Of a stretch of DNA of 64,000 nt, positions 45,470-56,775 are shown piece after piece. A model generated the notes under the pieces. The model did no database searches, was not told the DNA's origin, and was given only the letters and a program-made list of their open reading frames with translations. This DNA comes from Pezicula radicicola (Eukaryota > Ascomycota > Leotiomycetes > Helotiales > Dermateaceae): the NCBI GenBank assembly GCA_003008705.1, contig PDUO01000002.1, positions 514,898 to 578,897 on the forward strand, read 5' to 3'. The translations under genes were made by a program, and so were the position numbers. Each line of letters starts with the position of its first letter. Position 1 is the first letter of the stretch.

Positions 45470-46311
45470 TTAGACCTTGAACTTGTACTGGTCTTTACGA
45501 TCAAAATAGACGACCTTCTCGCTTAGTCCCGCTTCTTCCATAGCCTTCTTGAAGCCCGACAATGGGCTCAGAAAGACATCATAATCATCATAATGTATCG
45601 GAATTGTTACGTCGGGGTTAATCAACTGTAATAATTGGACTCTTGAGTTGCATCCATCGTAACCATTAGCAGTGGAATTTTTGGTGAGGGTATTGTTGTT
45701 CCACCGAGGTTAATGAGCATGAGGCCAATATGTTGATCCTTGTAGCGTTCTGGAATGAATCTCTTTCAATTCGTCAACCATCAGAGTATCTCCAATTTCA
45801 AGCATCCAGCAATTTGCTAGTAGGGCCTATGAGCCCTTAATCACAACTCGCAATCAAAATATAAGAAAGTGGTAAGCTTACTGCATGTGCAATATCATTC
45901 AATGTCCCAAGTATTCCCGGAGGAACATGTTTTCCTGGTATAGCTGTGACCTTCATGCTGGCTTATATCCCTCGACCCCCTCGGCCCCAGTGCCAGAAGA
46001 CTGGATTCCACTTTGTTTGACATGGAGAAGCATACTCTGGTAGATGTCAAGGTCGTGAGCGGCAGTGAAGGCTTCGCCTAATCCTGATTTCGTTGATAGA
46101 TGCTCTTTTGTATGTGGAGTGGTGATTATGGGAGATCTCTTCTCAACGATTTCTCTACCTTCTCATCACAGTAATCACTGTAATCATCAGTACTGATGTT
46201 TTCTCTATCCAATATGAGAGATACTTGAAAAACTTACGCATGGTAATGGCTCAAAAGAACAACGTCGATCCTCAGCAACTCATGCAAGTCAGTGGCTGGA
46301 TCTGTAACTCT
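45470..46311 (-). pseudogene. MBL-fold metallohydrolase pseudogene
   Basis: On the minus strand the fragments read in the order of a metallo-beta-lactamase-fold hydrolase: IDVVLLSHYHA (46270-46238), a 60-nt intron, then DYCDEKVEKS, IITTPHTKEHL, MKVTAIPGKHVPPG, GDTLMVDELKEI, GLMLINLGGTTIPSPKIPLLMVTMDA, and TIPIHYDDYDVFLSPL with FKV as C-terminus. The metal-binding HxHxDH is altered: His is replaced by Tyr (TAC, 46173-46171), a C-to-T change. Single-base frame breaks are needed near 46130, 45757 and 45640. A stop or frame change follows the KPA codons, and roughly 20 residues are missing between WMLEIG and DTL. It is clearly dead. Confidence 0.82.
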
Positions 46312-47315
46312 AGTCCCTGCAAGTGAAGAAATTGGATCAAGTCATCCACATCTTGAGCAAAGAACTTCGAGCACGCACCAGGAAAATGGTCCAACACACA
46401 GGAGACATCAAAGTTTACTACACAAAAGGCAGCAAACTTCTATCACACAACTGGGAGTCGGACCTTGTCCATACAGGTGGCAGTCAAGTTTCCTTCCCAA
46501 GAGGCAGTGATAGGCTATATATAGAGAGAGTTAGAACAATAGATAGTTTGACGTACTGATGTGATTTCTTCTTTACAGCACCTGTGGTTGGTATAGCAGT
46601 ATCATTGCTGCCATTAGGGTCTGCTAGCGGTGCCATTTCTGCTGAGATGTCAGTCAAATCCATAGACCTCCGAATTGCAATGTACTTATATCCAACGCTC
46701 GCAATGGTGAAGATGATTGGTACTGCGCTACCGACCGTCTGACTATGTTTGGTACACAGAATCGCGCTCAAGTCAAAAGGCACTGGGGCTAGAGGAGGTT
46801 TGAGTCAACGGAAGCTACGGGAAGTGATTTCAATTTTTGTGCTTAAGTGAAAGGTATTCGAGGTAGAGTATATTCGATTCGTGCCTTAGAGATCAGTACA
46901 TAGAACAATATATACGTAACGAAGTGGCTCAGAAAGTAATGAACACGGTGGTTCTGGTGGATGAGAACCTCAGGCATTGTTGACTCGGGAGGAAGACTGT
47001 CCTTGGCTTAATTAAAGCTCATTAGATTAAGTAAATTACTTGAGTTAAAAAGAAGTGAGCTACTTAACCTAACTAAGCTTCGTATCTATGAGTCGCGACC
47101 GCAGTAGAATTAACATAGACTACATCAAATATCAAGTTTACCACCCTATACGTATGTATGTATCATGAGTCCAAACACAATGTGTACCAATGAAAGGCAA
47201 TTTGCATTATACCACCAAACACTTCGCACCAAAATAAACCCCCCCCCCCCCAATTTATACTTGAGCAGAGAAAATCCTCGAACACCAACGAAAAAGCACC
47301 TATAGCACAACAGAC
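46312..47315. other. Intergenic, with poly-C run
   Basis: Short frames on both strands (for example 46484-46783 minus) lack domain features; some may be the decayed 5' part of the MBL gene. A run of 13 C lies at 47239-47251, just beyond the 3' end of the oxidase gene. Confidence 0.4.
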
Positions 47316-49913
47316 TTAAATCCCACTATCCTCCTGTATAGTATCATCCGGTTCATTAACAGTAGTATAATGCTTCTCCCAATTTCGACACCTCTTCTCA
47401 AAATCCGGCTCAACACCAGCGCTGCGAAACAAATCAGGGATCTTGCTTGGCTGCTCAATATATTGCAAGGCAAGACCACTACTAGCATGCCAAGCGATAT
47501 GACAATGCATTAACCAAGCTCCAGGATTATCGACTTGAAATGCAATCCATAGATAGCCGCCCGCCGGGAGCATGGCAACGTCTCGACGAGTAGGGTTGTT
47601 GAGATTGGGTTTCACGGTTTTGGGATCGAACGTACCGTTTCCTTGGGCGAGAATCGCGAAATCATGGCCGTGAAGATGGATAGGGTGAGCGACGACTGTA
47701 ACGTCCTGTCGAGGTGTATCTGCATTGGAGAAATTGCCGATTATGATGAAGTAGACCCATTCTCCAGTCTCGAAATCTAAGGTAATCGGGTCATAACTAT
47801 CTGGGAAGGTATTATTGTGTTCTACTGCAATCCGACGTAGACTTGGGTCGGTCCAGTCGATGACTTCAAATTGTTAGTAACTTGTTCTCAAAGAGTGACT
47901 ATGAGAGTCACTAGGAATGCTCCCAGAGTCGTGAGACGGAACTTTTAGTGCACAACAATAATCAGATAAGTTACTTACAGAATGATTGGTTGGCAATGAT
48001 CCATTTGTTAAGACGTGATTCGTTGGCTGGAACGGTGATGTCGGGGAAGCCTTGCACACCGACTTCCAAGTAATCTTCTGGGCTGAGATCGTTGACATTA
48101 TTGCCCACTGTACGAGGTACTATAGGAATAAGATCGGCGACATTTTCATCTTGACAACCGTACGTGAGGCGATCAAGGGCTGGTGGTGGTGTGTAAGGGA
48201 GTCTCTGATCGTGCACATCATAGCGGATTATACCAAGGGTCGAGACTTGGTTGAGGTCATTGCACCCGCGTGCATGAATCCAGAAACTGGAGCCGTCGGC
48301 GAAACTTGCATTTGCAGTGATGATCAAGCTATAACGTTGGCCTAATGCTATCAGAAACGACTTCAATGTATTGAAGGGGTTGTTGACATACCAATCCCAA
48401 TGTTTATGGTATTTGTAGTGTAGGGATGTATAGGAACGAAATCCGTCTCCACGACGGTAAAATTGTGACCATCAATCCAGAATGTAAACTGGGTAGCGGC
48501 CGCCGTGTTGATGATACTTAATTTATACGTCTTCCCTTGTTTAAATACGAGCACATCGCGTGGCTGCCGGCCTGTGCAACGATTATCAAGGTTCGGATCG
48601 CAATAGTAAACACCTTTGCCTATCATTAAACACTTGGAGTTAGTTTATGTATTCTAGGTATTATCGAGAGTAACTCAAACAGCATTCAAGAGCAATGAGT
48701 AATTGAACTCAGAAGGGATAAGTTTGCTCCGAGAACTCAAAACTTACCATCCATAATATTTGAGTTCGGTTGTGGGGGCTTTTTCTCGACTTCGAGGTGC
48801 CAGAGTGAGAATGCGTCGGCATGATACCAGTCGCTTATGAAATGAGGACCGAGATCGACATCGTAGTTCATGCTGGTTGGGCCGTTAATTTGGATAGGGC
48901 CTATGGACTTGTCAGTCTGCTATTGCTTTTGCGGAGAGGGAGCATACCAGCAATGCCATCTAGGTCTTGGAAGATGTCAGCAAACTTTCCAATATTGGGA
49001 GTTAAGTTTACTCACACTGAAGACTGAAGTGGGAATGATACCATGAAACTCCATATTGAGTCGCGCGGAATTCGTAGACCTGACTTTCTCCTGGCTGTGT
49101 TGTCGTTAGTATAGAACTCTGTATTGCTAGAGTTGGGCTTACCGGGATGGGGCATTGGGTGACTCCAGCAACTCCATCTTCCCAGTTCGTCATAAACTGG
49201 CGAATGCCATGCCAGTGAATAGACGTTGCATTGTCATTAGTCAGGTTGTTGTGAACAGTAACCCCTGTTCCTATTAGGATCTCCCATAAAGTCTAGTAGT
49301 ATGTTGACTTACTTATGGTTTTGGTCCGGGATATTTCCCTTGATGATAGTCAACAAAAAAATCAGGTAGTGTGGTAGGGTGTAAACATACCATTGATCTG
49401 TTCAAGAACGGGGAGTCAGCATGTCGCAATACAGCTTGCTTTCAGAGTAAGAAGAATAAAGCTCTGTGTTGTGGTTATAGTAGGGAGTAAATGGAGTACA
49501 TAAGGCAAACATAGGTAAGATCGGGGGTGAGAATTCCAAGAAGAGAGTACCCACCGTCATGCCTTCTACAACATAGCCATCGGGATAGATAAGCTCATTT
49601 GCAATGGTGAGATCATACTACAGCAAGTAAAGTTCTCAGTATATTTCATTCTTAGTAAATCTGGTAAAGGAGTTGAAAACTACCTCTCTTAGCTTGCCTG
49701 TGGAATGCCGGTAGGCAATTCGTAGTCAGTATTAATATCGAAGCCAGGAACCCAGCAGCTTCTGTTCTGTGGAGAGTTCACACAGCTCGAGACTGAAGGA
49801 CCCTGGAGGTGAGGAGGAAGACTAAGAGGCTTCTGGCTGGGTGCATCGTAGATGTAGTTTGGCAAGAGGAAGATATTAAGAGCGAAATCGAAAAATCGCT
49901 TAAAGAGTCCCAT
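47316..49913 (-). CDS. Laccase-like multicopper oxidase
   Basis: Eleven exons: 49913-49698, 49617-49551 (or -49555), 49397-49391, 49338-49313, 49270-49143, 49094-49016, 48959-48948, 48900-48748, 48619-48392, 48341-47979, 47863-47316; about 608 aa. All four copper-ligand motifs are present: [20 protein letters not shown] and HCHIAWH. It should oxidise phenolics or related substrates with reduction of oxygen to water. The N-terminus has a hydrophobic stretch ([12 protein letters not shown]) that may act as a signal anchor. Intron 1 uses a GC donor (CAG/GCAAGC). Exons 3 and 7 are only 7 and 12 nt. The expected NGxxPGPxI motif is readable only in a frame that then hits TAA at the end of exon 4; the fully open frame loses it. 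Confidence 0.85.
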
Positions 49914-52129
49914 CTTTGCTCTTGGCGAAAGGCTGCTGGAATAGCAAAATGAGAGTTGGGTTGCGAGGAAAAGAGGGAATTCATCTTACTCTTAAGTCTT
50001 GGCTATGCTTCATATGTCGTCTATGGAGGCTGATATGGCTTATGTTGGACCACGGGATTAGGACCAGTCAGAGGAGTTGCAGCCATAGATATCTGCCGAG
50101 TATTGGTAGAAGTGCTTACCTATACAACATTGCGCGAAATTCATAGGCTGTGGAAGCCTTTGATACGTCGGTGATGCTGACTTTCAATACGAGTCCTCCA
50201 ACTAGGCTTATATTTTGCCTGGAGATTGTTGGATAAGAGCTGTGCAATATGAACATTTTCTGAAGAACTTAGAACTTGAAACTTGAGCAAAAGCCAATAA
50301 AATTTGTAGTCGTTTGCCACAAGTTAATAGCAAGCCTGCTATCGTTTGTATTTTCACTCAATTGCAACAACTGAAGGGCGAACAATTATGTAAGTGGAGA
50401 GTTGAAATCGAAAAGTGCTAACGTGTTCGGCCCTATAAACCTAGGTACTATCAGCGCGGCGGCTCGATAATGTCCGGCTGATGTTGGATTGCTCACCGAA
50501 TGACGGCAAGAGTTTTGTGCAACACACCGGAGTTTCTTTAATTTGTATTACCATTCGTCGGTAGAAATACGGTGTTGTTTGGCCTCGTGGAGGCGGGACG
50601 GAAAAAGCAAAGAAAAGAGTCCGATATTACTATGGTAGTCAGACAAACGACTCATACGAACTTCAAATACTCAGCTCAATCAACAGAAACGTGGCTTAAC
50701 TAGCGCTGGGTTCAGCGTCATCAACAAATCCTGAACAACAAACATGAACATGGTCGGAGCAAACTCCGAAAGTTTAAAGCCAGAGTTTCTACACAGGTAA
50801 ACGTCGAAATTTCAAGTGAACATTATGACCTTTTCACAGCCATAGTTAATAAGATCCAAGCGAGCTGAGGAACTTCCTTTTTGCAAAAAGGGTTTTGGTA
50901 CCACTGGTATTCCAAGCATTCTGGGTATCGCAAAGTGCTATATTGATCACCACAATTAATCAACTTCTACAGCTCTGCTTCTAATGCGCAAGCGTAGGGC
51001 GATACAAAGCCCAGGCCTCTTCAAAAATGGCTCCCTCCATTTTAAGTGTGCCAATTTGCAAGGCATGTAGTCCATTCATCGTTGCAGAATTCTACTCGGT
51101 ATTCATACTCATAATTAATCGCAGAATGACTAAAGGAGAGTCCTTGGTGCTGAACCTCAATAATTCGCAGGTTGGCATACGCATGTAGAAACTTCCCCAC
51201 ATGGAGCCTTAAGCAATCCTTAGAGGTACATCTTGTAAAAGAATATGGTACTTCAAGTTGTTCATAGAGCCAGATCGAGTATGCATGACATCGCTAGAGA
51301 CATGGACATATCGCAAAGTTGCCTTGGCCTCATGACGATAATTGTAGTAATATTCAACGCACTTGCATGGAGTATCGGGGAGCCTTTATGGGCAGCCTTG
51401 TCTTTAAAGCACTATTTGGGTTGTTAGGAATATCAATGGTATTTATAGGGGTATATTCGAACAGGAGGTAGTCTTCGGAGCAAATCCCTCCAAACTCGAC
51501 CAATACGGAGTACCTCAGCGCAATTCATCCCGAAGCCCCTTTACTCGCCTATTTTGAAGACCTCAGATTGTCCAGTTATCCTCGAGTCATCATTCCTCAT
51601 TCGAGTTCCGCACACGCCACGATGTCATGGTGGCTGAAAAGAGTCGCTGCACCCAGCCGTCTCTTATCCACTTATCCAGGTGTTCACAAGGTCGAGGTGA
51701 TTGGCCCAAATACTCGAATCTCGATCATCTTACGGTTTGGGTCCGAGTCCAGATTGAACAGCTGTATCATAGTCTTAGATGTACTCGTAGTCATTGGGTC
51801 GTTTTCACATGTAATATGGCTTGTACGCGTCTGTGCAATGTAAGATGAGGTCGAAAGAAGCTTTGGTGCCAGCGAAACTCTACTTCATATGTATCCGCGG
51901 GCATGGGTCACATGACTGACGTCACTAGTCGTAAAGTGACCGCGTTCAGGTTGGTTGGTGTTCATGTGCTGTACGAAGTAAGACTTACATCGATCGATAC
52001 GGCGTAGAACTTGATTCTTAAAACAAACTTCCCCCTCCATCACCAACTATGCCCTACCTAGATAACTAGTTTCACTCCATCTTCTTCCTCACACCCACAA
52101 GCAATCGCCATCAAAAGCCACATTTTACA
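49914..52129. other. Long intergenic region
   Basis: More than 2 kb. Short frames (51245-51427, 51568-51848) show no domain. It holds the upstream regions of two divergent genes; I see no RNA gene. Confidence 0.45.
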
Positions 52130-52715
52130 ATGGCCGTTATCAATGACTCTCGCCAGCGCGCATCAGGTCTCATCGCGAGAATCCAAGGCTTTGTCGACCG
52201 CGTCGTGAGCCCAGATACACGCCAGCAGTTCTACAGCAACCTCGGCAACTTTGCCTCTAACCACCCATTGTCAACTGTATGCACCTTCTGCTTGTGTTCA
52301 AATGACCAATATGCTGGATATTAATGCTAACAAACCTGTCAATTAGGCATTCCTCACCATCCAACTCCTCTTCTCCGTTACACCAATCCTCCTCTTCGCC
52401 TCCTTCGTCATCGGCACAATCCTCGTCTCTTTCATCTCAGCGACGATCTTCTCGCTGTTCTGGATTGGCGTCGCGCTTCTAGTCCTCGTTCCAACTCTAT
52501 TTCTTACTGTCAGCTTAGGCCTGATGGTTTGGATGTGGGTTGCGAGCAGTTTCCTGGCTGCGAAGTGGGCTTACAACATGGTGCCAGCAAGTGTCAAGGG
52601 AGAAGCGAAGGTCGAGATGCCAAATGGCAGAACTTTGGTGGTTGAGAAGACTGGACAAGGTTATGGAGACATCAAGGCTGAGGTTGATCACATTGATCAT
52701 GTTGATCTTGCTTGA
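52130..52715 (+). CDS. Promethin / LDAF1-like lipid-droplet protein
   Basis: Two exons, 52130-52276 and 52347-52715, with a 70-nt intron; 171 aa. A short polar N-terminus (QRASGLIARIQGFVDRVVSP) is followed by a long hydrophobic region, about residues 50-125, made of tandem hairpin-like spans (FASFVIGTILVSFISATIF, VALLVLVPTLFLTVSLGLMV). The tail is polar. This layout matches the promethin/LDAF1/Ldo family, which works with seipin at sites where lipid droplets form in the ER. The assignment rests on topology and local similarity. The gene is intact. Confidence 0.7.
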
Positions 52716-53864
52716 TCCCGTCATGTCATGAAAGACTGTATTACCTTTCGATATTTGGCGGGATAATGACTTCATCTGGACACGGGATGCAGGACATGCG
52801 ATATGGAGTAGAACAAAAGATATTTTCTGGGACTATGGAGTTGTTTAAGGGCGCAGACCTATCCCTGGCTTTTTTTGGGAGGGGAGTAAGCTCACGAACT
52901 GGCGCAACATGCAAACAGCCATGGCAGATATATATATGGATTGTAAAGATAATGTAATCCTCGATTTCACTGAAATCCGCAGTGAGCTCCAAGTTGACAT
53001 GTTACTTATGAGGGTCAACCAAAGCTTGCTCAGCCTTGCTCGTATTGCACCATGTGAGCTTACACCATTACTCCCTTTTCTACAAAATATTCTCGCAGAA
53101 TCTCCTACGGAGTACGGCTGTCCACCTATCACATATCACCTATCATCTTCCCTACCGCGTGCGATTTATGGTCCTGAGTCCAGGTATTTTCGTCGCTGGC
53201 ATTGATGTCAGTATATTTCAGGATAGTACCAGTCAGCAGTATACGTACAGAACGCGGCCATATACATCAGCAGATTTTCATTCCATCAGTCCTGTCATCT
53301 TGCATGGGCAGAAACAGCGAACTCTTTCTTTTGCGAGCGATATCTCAATGTCATTCTTCGATTGTGGTCGTTGCCTGTCTAGTGCGGCTGGATGTAATGG
53401 CATCAAATGCACATTGCAGATTTGATCGTACTGTACGAAGTACTGCTCGATGCTTGACAGAAATTTGAACCTTACTAAGTTGTTTTTCGGTCTACAACGG
53501 TTCATCATTTCTATCCTACAAGCCCTTCTCTTTACTCACAGTATCTTGTCGCCCGCTCAAAATACAAAAGCAGCTCAGTAATGACCTGTCTTTGTCCTTT
53601 CCCCTTTCGTTGTTGTGGACTAGCACAACTAATTACATCGATCGCCTTACATTCTTTATTACTTATATCTACCAGGCCCCTTTCTTTACAGGTAATCCAA
53701 TTTTACGCTCGCCGCCATGGTGGAGCCAGTTTTTATTGGAACAAAGACAAGCATCGGTCTTCTAAAAGACTATGACTGGCATATGAGAGCTTCCATTCAT
53801 CCAAACTTCACTTCTGATTGAAATTCAGCTTTCGACGACAATGAGCTCTACGTGCGTGGAGTAC
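52716..53864. other. Intergenic, nothing recognised
   Basis: About 1.1 kb. Short overlapping frames around 52909-53508 have no domain features. Confidence 0.4.
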
Positions 53865-54768
53865 ACAGTTACTATTGCTTTTGTATTGCATCCAGTTCAG
53901 TGGCGCTCGGCTACGTCCTACCTTTTGTTGCTGAAGTGCTTAGCAGTTAGCCTAGCCAGGAGTGTGACAACGCATCAACGCCTGGGACCCTAACTCTTAT
54001 AGACAGTGACTACGAAGTATATGTCATCTCACTCAGCAGATATAGCCAAAACCCTGTCTGCAATCCCACCCACCCACAAATTCTAGGCTATGAAAAAGAT
54101 GGCGCGACGAGCTCAAGGATGTATATGGCTTGAAGGGTGAGCTAGTCTTCTCCATGGAGTGCTCTGCTATCCTCCTCTTCCGCGTGCTCAATTATGGTAT
54201 ATATTTGGCGGCATACACACAAGATTCAGAGAACGAACTAAAGATATAGATCGCTCGTCGCTCTAAAACTAAATCAACCTCCCCGGCTTGATTAAAGTCT
54301 TATCTCCGGTGGTATATCCTTATATGAGAAGCCCTTTGAGACAGTGATCTAAGAGGCCCAGGAAGAAGCTTCTCTTCAGGAATAGCTGCTGCTATCACGG
54401 GTCAAAGGCGCTAGGATAGTTAGTTATATCGAGGTTCGCTATAAACGCACCGTAGGCGAGATAGAATTATTACAGCCAAAGACATTATGTTTACAATTGC
54501 GGGCTCCCTGGTAATACTGGCTCCTAAACTAAATAATAAGAAGTTTCAAAACCTGAAAACTTGAAAACTTGAAAACTTTTAGCTGTGGACTGTAGACGAG
54601 GTGCGACGTGGTTTATAGCGCAATAAACTCAAGCGAGGACTTGCACATATTATTCTCTACTTTCTTATTAGGCAGAGCATTGTCAATGAGGAGAATGATC
54701 CTTATTTTGTGGAATTAGTGCTAAGGCTCCATCAGAACTTGAAATTTCCTATCAAGCGGGGAGTGCGT
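53865..54768 (+). pseudogene. Nudix hydrolase (DUF4743-type) pseudogene
   Basis: Fragments read in family order: LGYVLPFVAEVL, then RDELKDVYGLKGELVFSME and RVLNYGIYLAAYTQDSENE, then ARRSKTKST, GGISLYEKPFETVI and EAQEEASLQE (the Nudix box region), then GEIELLQPKTL and finally WTVDEVRRGL, RNKLKRGLAHIILYFLIR and NEENDPYFVELVLRLH. This is the order of fungal Nudix proteins with an N-terminal DUF4743 domain. In-frame stops occur at 54247-54249, 54350-54352, 54383-54385 and 54616-54618, with frame changes near 54295 and between 54470 and 54590. Several stops are explained by C-to-T or G-to-A changes. The gene is dead. Confidence 0.8.
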
Positions 54769-55675
54769 TCTAGCCGTATATGATATTGATGAAAGTGATA
54801 TCGTCTGCATAATTTTTGGTTGCACAGTTTCTATGGTGCTGCGTTAGGATGATGGCGGTCCTCCTTATGGAGTTTATTAGTGAATGTTATATCCGTAGCA
54901 ACATAGGAATTAAGGATGATCGAGCTATGAGTGAGTTAGAACGAGGTAAATACAAAGTTAAGATATTCGAAGTCAAACAACCATCTCTTTTTCAACCTCT
55001 ACAGCATTTATTTCCTAAACACTCTTATTTAGTAAAGAGACCTCTCTCCAGCCTACCTTTTCAGTTTGTTGCGTACCGTACTTCTTAGCTCTTAAACTAA
55101 TACATCCAGTATCCCCAGTTCATCCAAGACCGAAGCCAAAGCAAAACACCGCAACCGGTAATAAACCAATCCATACAAAGCATGCAAAGATACCCAAAAT
55201 CTCTTAAATTTATGAAATTTTGACTCGATCGCACCGTTTTACACTATATCTAAATAAACCTAACAACATAGGTGCCAATAAACTTTAACTTTACTCTTCA
55301 AGCGAACAAAAAAAGAAGCTTCAGTGAAAAAATATCAAACAACCGGACCCCTTCAACGGCTCGCTTCGAAAAAATCTCGAGAGTTTCTGGTGGTTGTTGA
55401 CTTTAATCTAAGCGAGTAGCTTAGTTGCTACAGTACCTAAGGTAGGTAGTTTTCACCTCGGTTTATACCATCTCTGTAAGCTATCCCAGTTTAAAAATAG
55501 AATGGCTAATTGCAACAAATTCTTGGCTTAATTTACATCGCTTGGAAATGAGGTCTAGAGCTAGGGATTACGGTGTGCAACAAAGTTTTTGTAGGGATGG
55601 TTTTGTATGAGTTTCTACTTTTTTTGCAACTAAGGTGATGAAATTGAGTATACTTTTGTCTTCTCCCTTCTACTT
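54769..55675. other. AT-rich intergenic region with repeat similarity
   Basis: A 90-codon frame (54816-55088) has no recognisable domain. Around 55501-55590 the sequence resembles the repeat core of the 34-35 kb cluster. Confidence 0.4.
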
Positions 55676-56388
55676 GCTTACAAGCGCTTACCACTGGACA
55701 GTCTACGAAGGCAAAAGCTCGCTCTAGTAAAGCTTTCTCTGGCAAAGCCACATCCGTTGAAACTACCTTCGTTGAAGCTACCTCTGGCAAAGCTACCTTT
55801 GCTAGAGCCCCCTCTGCTAAGTTTCCAGTGGTTGAACCCCCTCAGATAAAGCCACCTCTGCTAAAGGCACTTCTCTAAACGCCGAATCCCCCGAAGCAAC
55901 GATCTCTGAGTTGTCTCCTGGTGGTCGTAGGGAAATGCGGAAGCGATTTCTACTAGCAAGACTAGATAGCGCCGAAAAAGTAATTCGCAAAAACCAAGGT
56001 ATTATGCTAACGGGAGCTTGTCGTGCTGAGCTAATTTCTGAAGTCGCCGACGAACAAGTTGTAAGTAGCTAGAAAATTCCTTTACTAGATTCGTTTGCTA
56101 ACAATTCAAAAGGCCGAAATCGTTAACAAGAGCCTTGAAAAGCTTTCGAAAGATGATAAAAAAGAGAGCAGCTGAAAAGGCTCGGAAAGCCGCTAAGATC
56201 GCCGCCGAAGCAGAGTAGTTTGAAGGCGCTGGAGGGGATGCTGATACAGAGGTGTCCGATCCTACGAAGACTTTTCTGTGCAGGAAGTTCACTAAGGGAA
56301 GACCTGAGGGTAGTGCTAGTAGAATTACACGCTCAGGTAAGGCTAAGGGATCTACCTTCTTGTCACTCGACCCTAAGTCACGCATGTA
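55676..56388 (+). pseudogene. Decayed Ser/Lys/Ala-repeat protein gene
   Basis: A readable but broken frame encodes STKAKARSSKAFSGKATS and more short S-K-A-T repeats, then after a one-base break in a C run (about 55841) GGRREMRKRFLLARLDSAEK and RAELISEVADEQV. A possible intron (GTAAGT at 56059, AAG about 56112) leads to AEIVNKSLEKLSKDDKK. A further break leads to AEKARKAAKIAAEAE, a TAG, and then FEGAGGDADTEVSDPTKTF to a stop at 56388. The product was a basic, low-complexity protein; I do not recognise the family. Confidence 0.45.
55720..55880 (+). repeat. 18-bp-class coding repeat (Ser-Gly/Ala-Lys-Ala-Thr)
   Basis: Variants of CTCTGGCAAAGCTACC recur about eight times with substitutions, for example TCTGGCAAAGCCACATC, TCTGGCAAAGCTACC and TCTGCTAAAGGCACTTC. 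They form the repeat segment of the decayed gene. Confidence 0.6.
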
Positions 56389-56775
56389 GATAGATAGAGC
56401 TGTTTAAACCACTTAATACTATCGTTGACTCTATCATTGTCTACAAACACCAAGTCTCTGATTGTTGCTACTTACTTGGTAGAAGATGGGGAGCCTCGGC
56501 TAGTTTTCTGTTGATTGTGAATGAATTTTGGATTTGGGGGGGGGGGATTTATATGTGTGCAGTTTCGAGCTGGGCAGCGTTTTTATCTTTGTTATTGTAT
56601 ACTTGGGCTTGGGTTTCAATTTCTTCTTTGGCTTGTAGGAAGTTGTAGCTAGAAATGACAATAGTATCTACTTGTGGGTGGTGCATTTTTTTCACTGTTA
56701 TATAAATATTGTTAAGTCAATCCATAACAAGAAAAAGAGTCGAGTTACTAGCATATATATAATAAAGAACTTCCC
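56389..56775. other. Intergenic with an 11-G run
   Basis: Short AT-rich gap downstream of the HET gene, with G repeated 11 times at 56536-56546. No gene. Confidence 0.45.

Noticed and set aside
47239..47251. Run of 13 C residues
   Set aside because: Simple homopolymer outside the coding region; may also be a sequencing artefact.
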